Below the pieces are notes generated by a model. The model worked only from the letters and a program-made list of their open reading frames with translations. It was not told the origin of the DNA and searched no databases. A stretch of 5,326 nt of DNA. Source: Chitinophagaceae bacterium. Lineage in GTDB: Bacteria; Bacteroidota; Bacteroidia; Chitinophagales; Chitinophagaceae. Shown piece by piece: positions 5,320 through 5,326 of this stretch. The stretch's first letter is position 1; every line of letters begins with the position of its first letter. The position numbers and the translations under genes were made by a program. The stretch is from positions 1 to 5,326 of the forward strand of contig JAACZX010000185.1 in the NCBI GenBank assembly GCA_009996555.1. Reading direction: 5' to 3'.

Positions 5320-5326
5320 CTACTTA

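Overview
The window reads as a stretch of a Bacteroidota chromosome, probably from the Chitinophagaceae or a close relative (inference). The grounds are three. Promoter -7 elements of the TAnnTTTG type sit just upstream of two start codons, and Shine-Dalgarno sequences are absent. Several intergenic spacers carry degenerate 7-8 nt tandem repeats or inverted repeats. The gene set also fits: a CWC/DUF5522 protein, a Dph6-like ATP pyrophosphatase, and CobU, CobT, CobS and CobC encoded close together. All genes recognised are on the + strand, and the minus-strand open frames look like shadows.

Layout. Positions 1-133 hold the 3' end of an unidentified gene ending in a small cysteine cluster. Positions 231-611 encode a 126-residue protein with 12 cysteines (CWC plus DUF5522), overlapping cobU (608-1111) by 4 bases (ATGA). 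A 78-base spacer made of decayed heptad repeats follows. Next come a Dph6-like ATP pyrophosphatase (1190-1915) and cobT (1912-2961), again joined by an ATGA overlap. A long imperfect hairpin separates cobT from cobS (3080-3853), which has its own likely promoter almost touching the start codon. A histidine phosphatase of the CobC type (3894-4502), a MarC-family membrane protein (4572-5156) and tRNA-Arg(CCG) (5248-5319) complete the window. No gene-free stretch exceeds 300 bases.

How the genes work together. CobU activates adenosylcobinamide to its GDP form. CobT makes alpha-ribazole phosphate from dimethylbenzimidazole and nicotinate mononucleotide. CobS joins the two in the membrane and CobC removes the phosphate. 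Together these four are the standard nucleotide-loop assembly set for finishing or salvaging vitamin B12. No corrin-ring genes, B12 transporter or cobalamin riboswitch is visible here. The CWC/DUF5522 protein and the Dph6-like enzyme are the two members whose jobs are not known, and both are translationally coupled to cob genes.

The most notable non-genic signals are a G/C-rich palindromic element that appears to be inserted in frame in cobT, a 13-bp perfect inverted repeat inside the CWC coding region, and four different repeat or hairpin structures in the spacers. I see no clear sign of a new multi-gene system; the cob genes themselves look ordinary.
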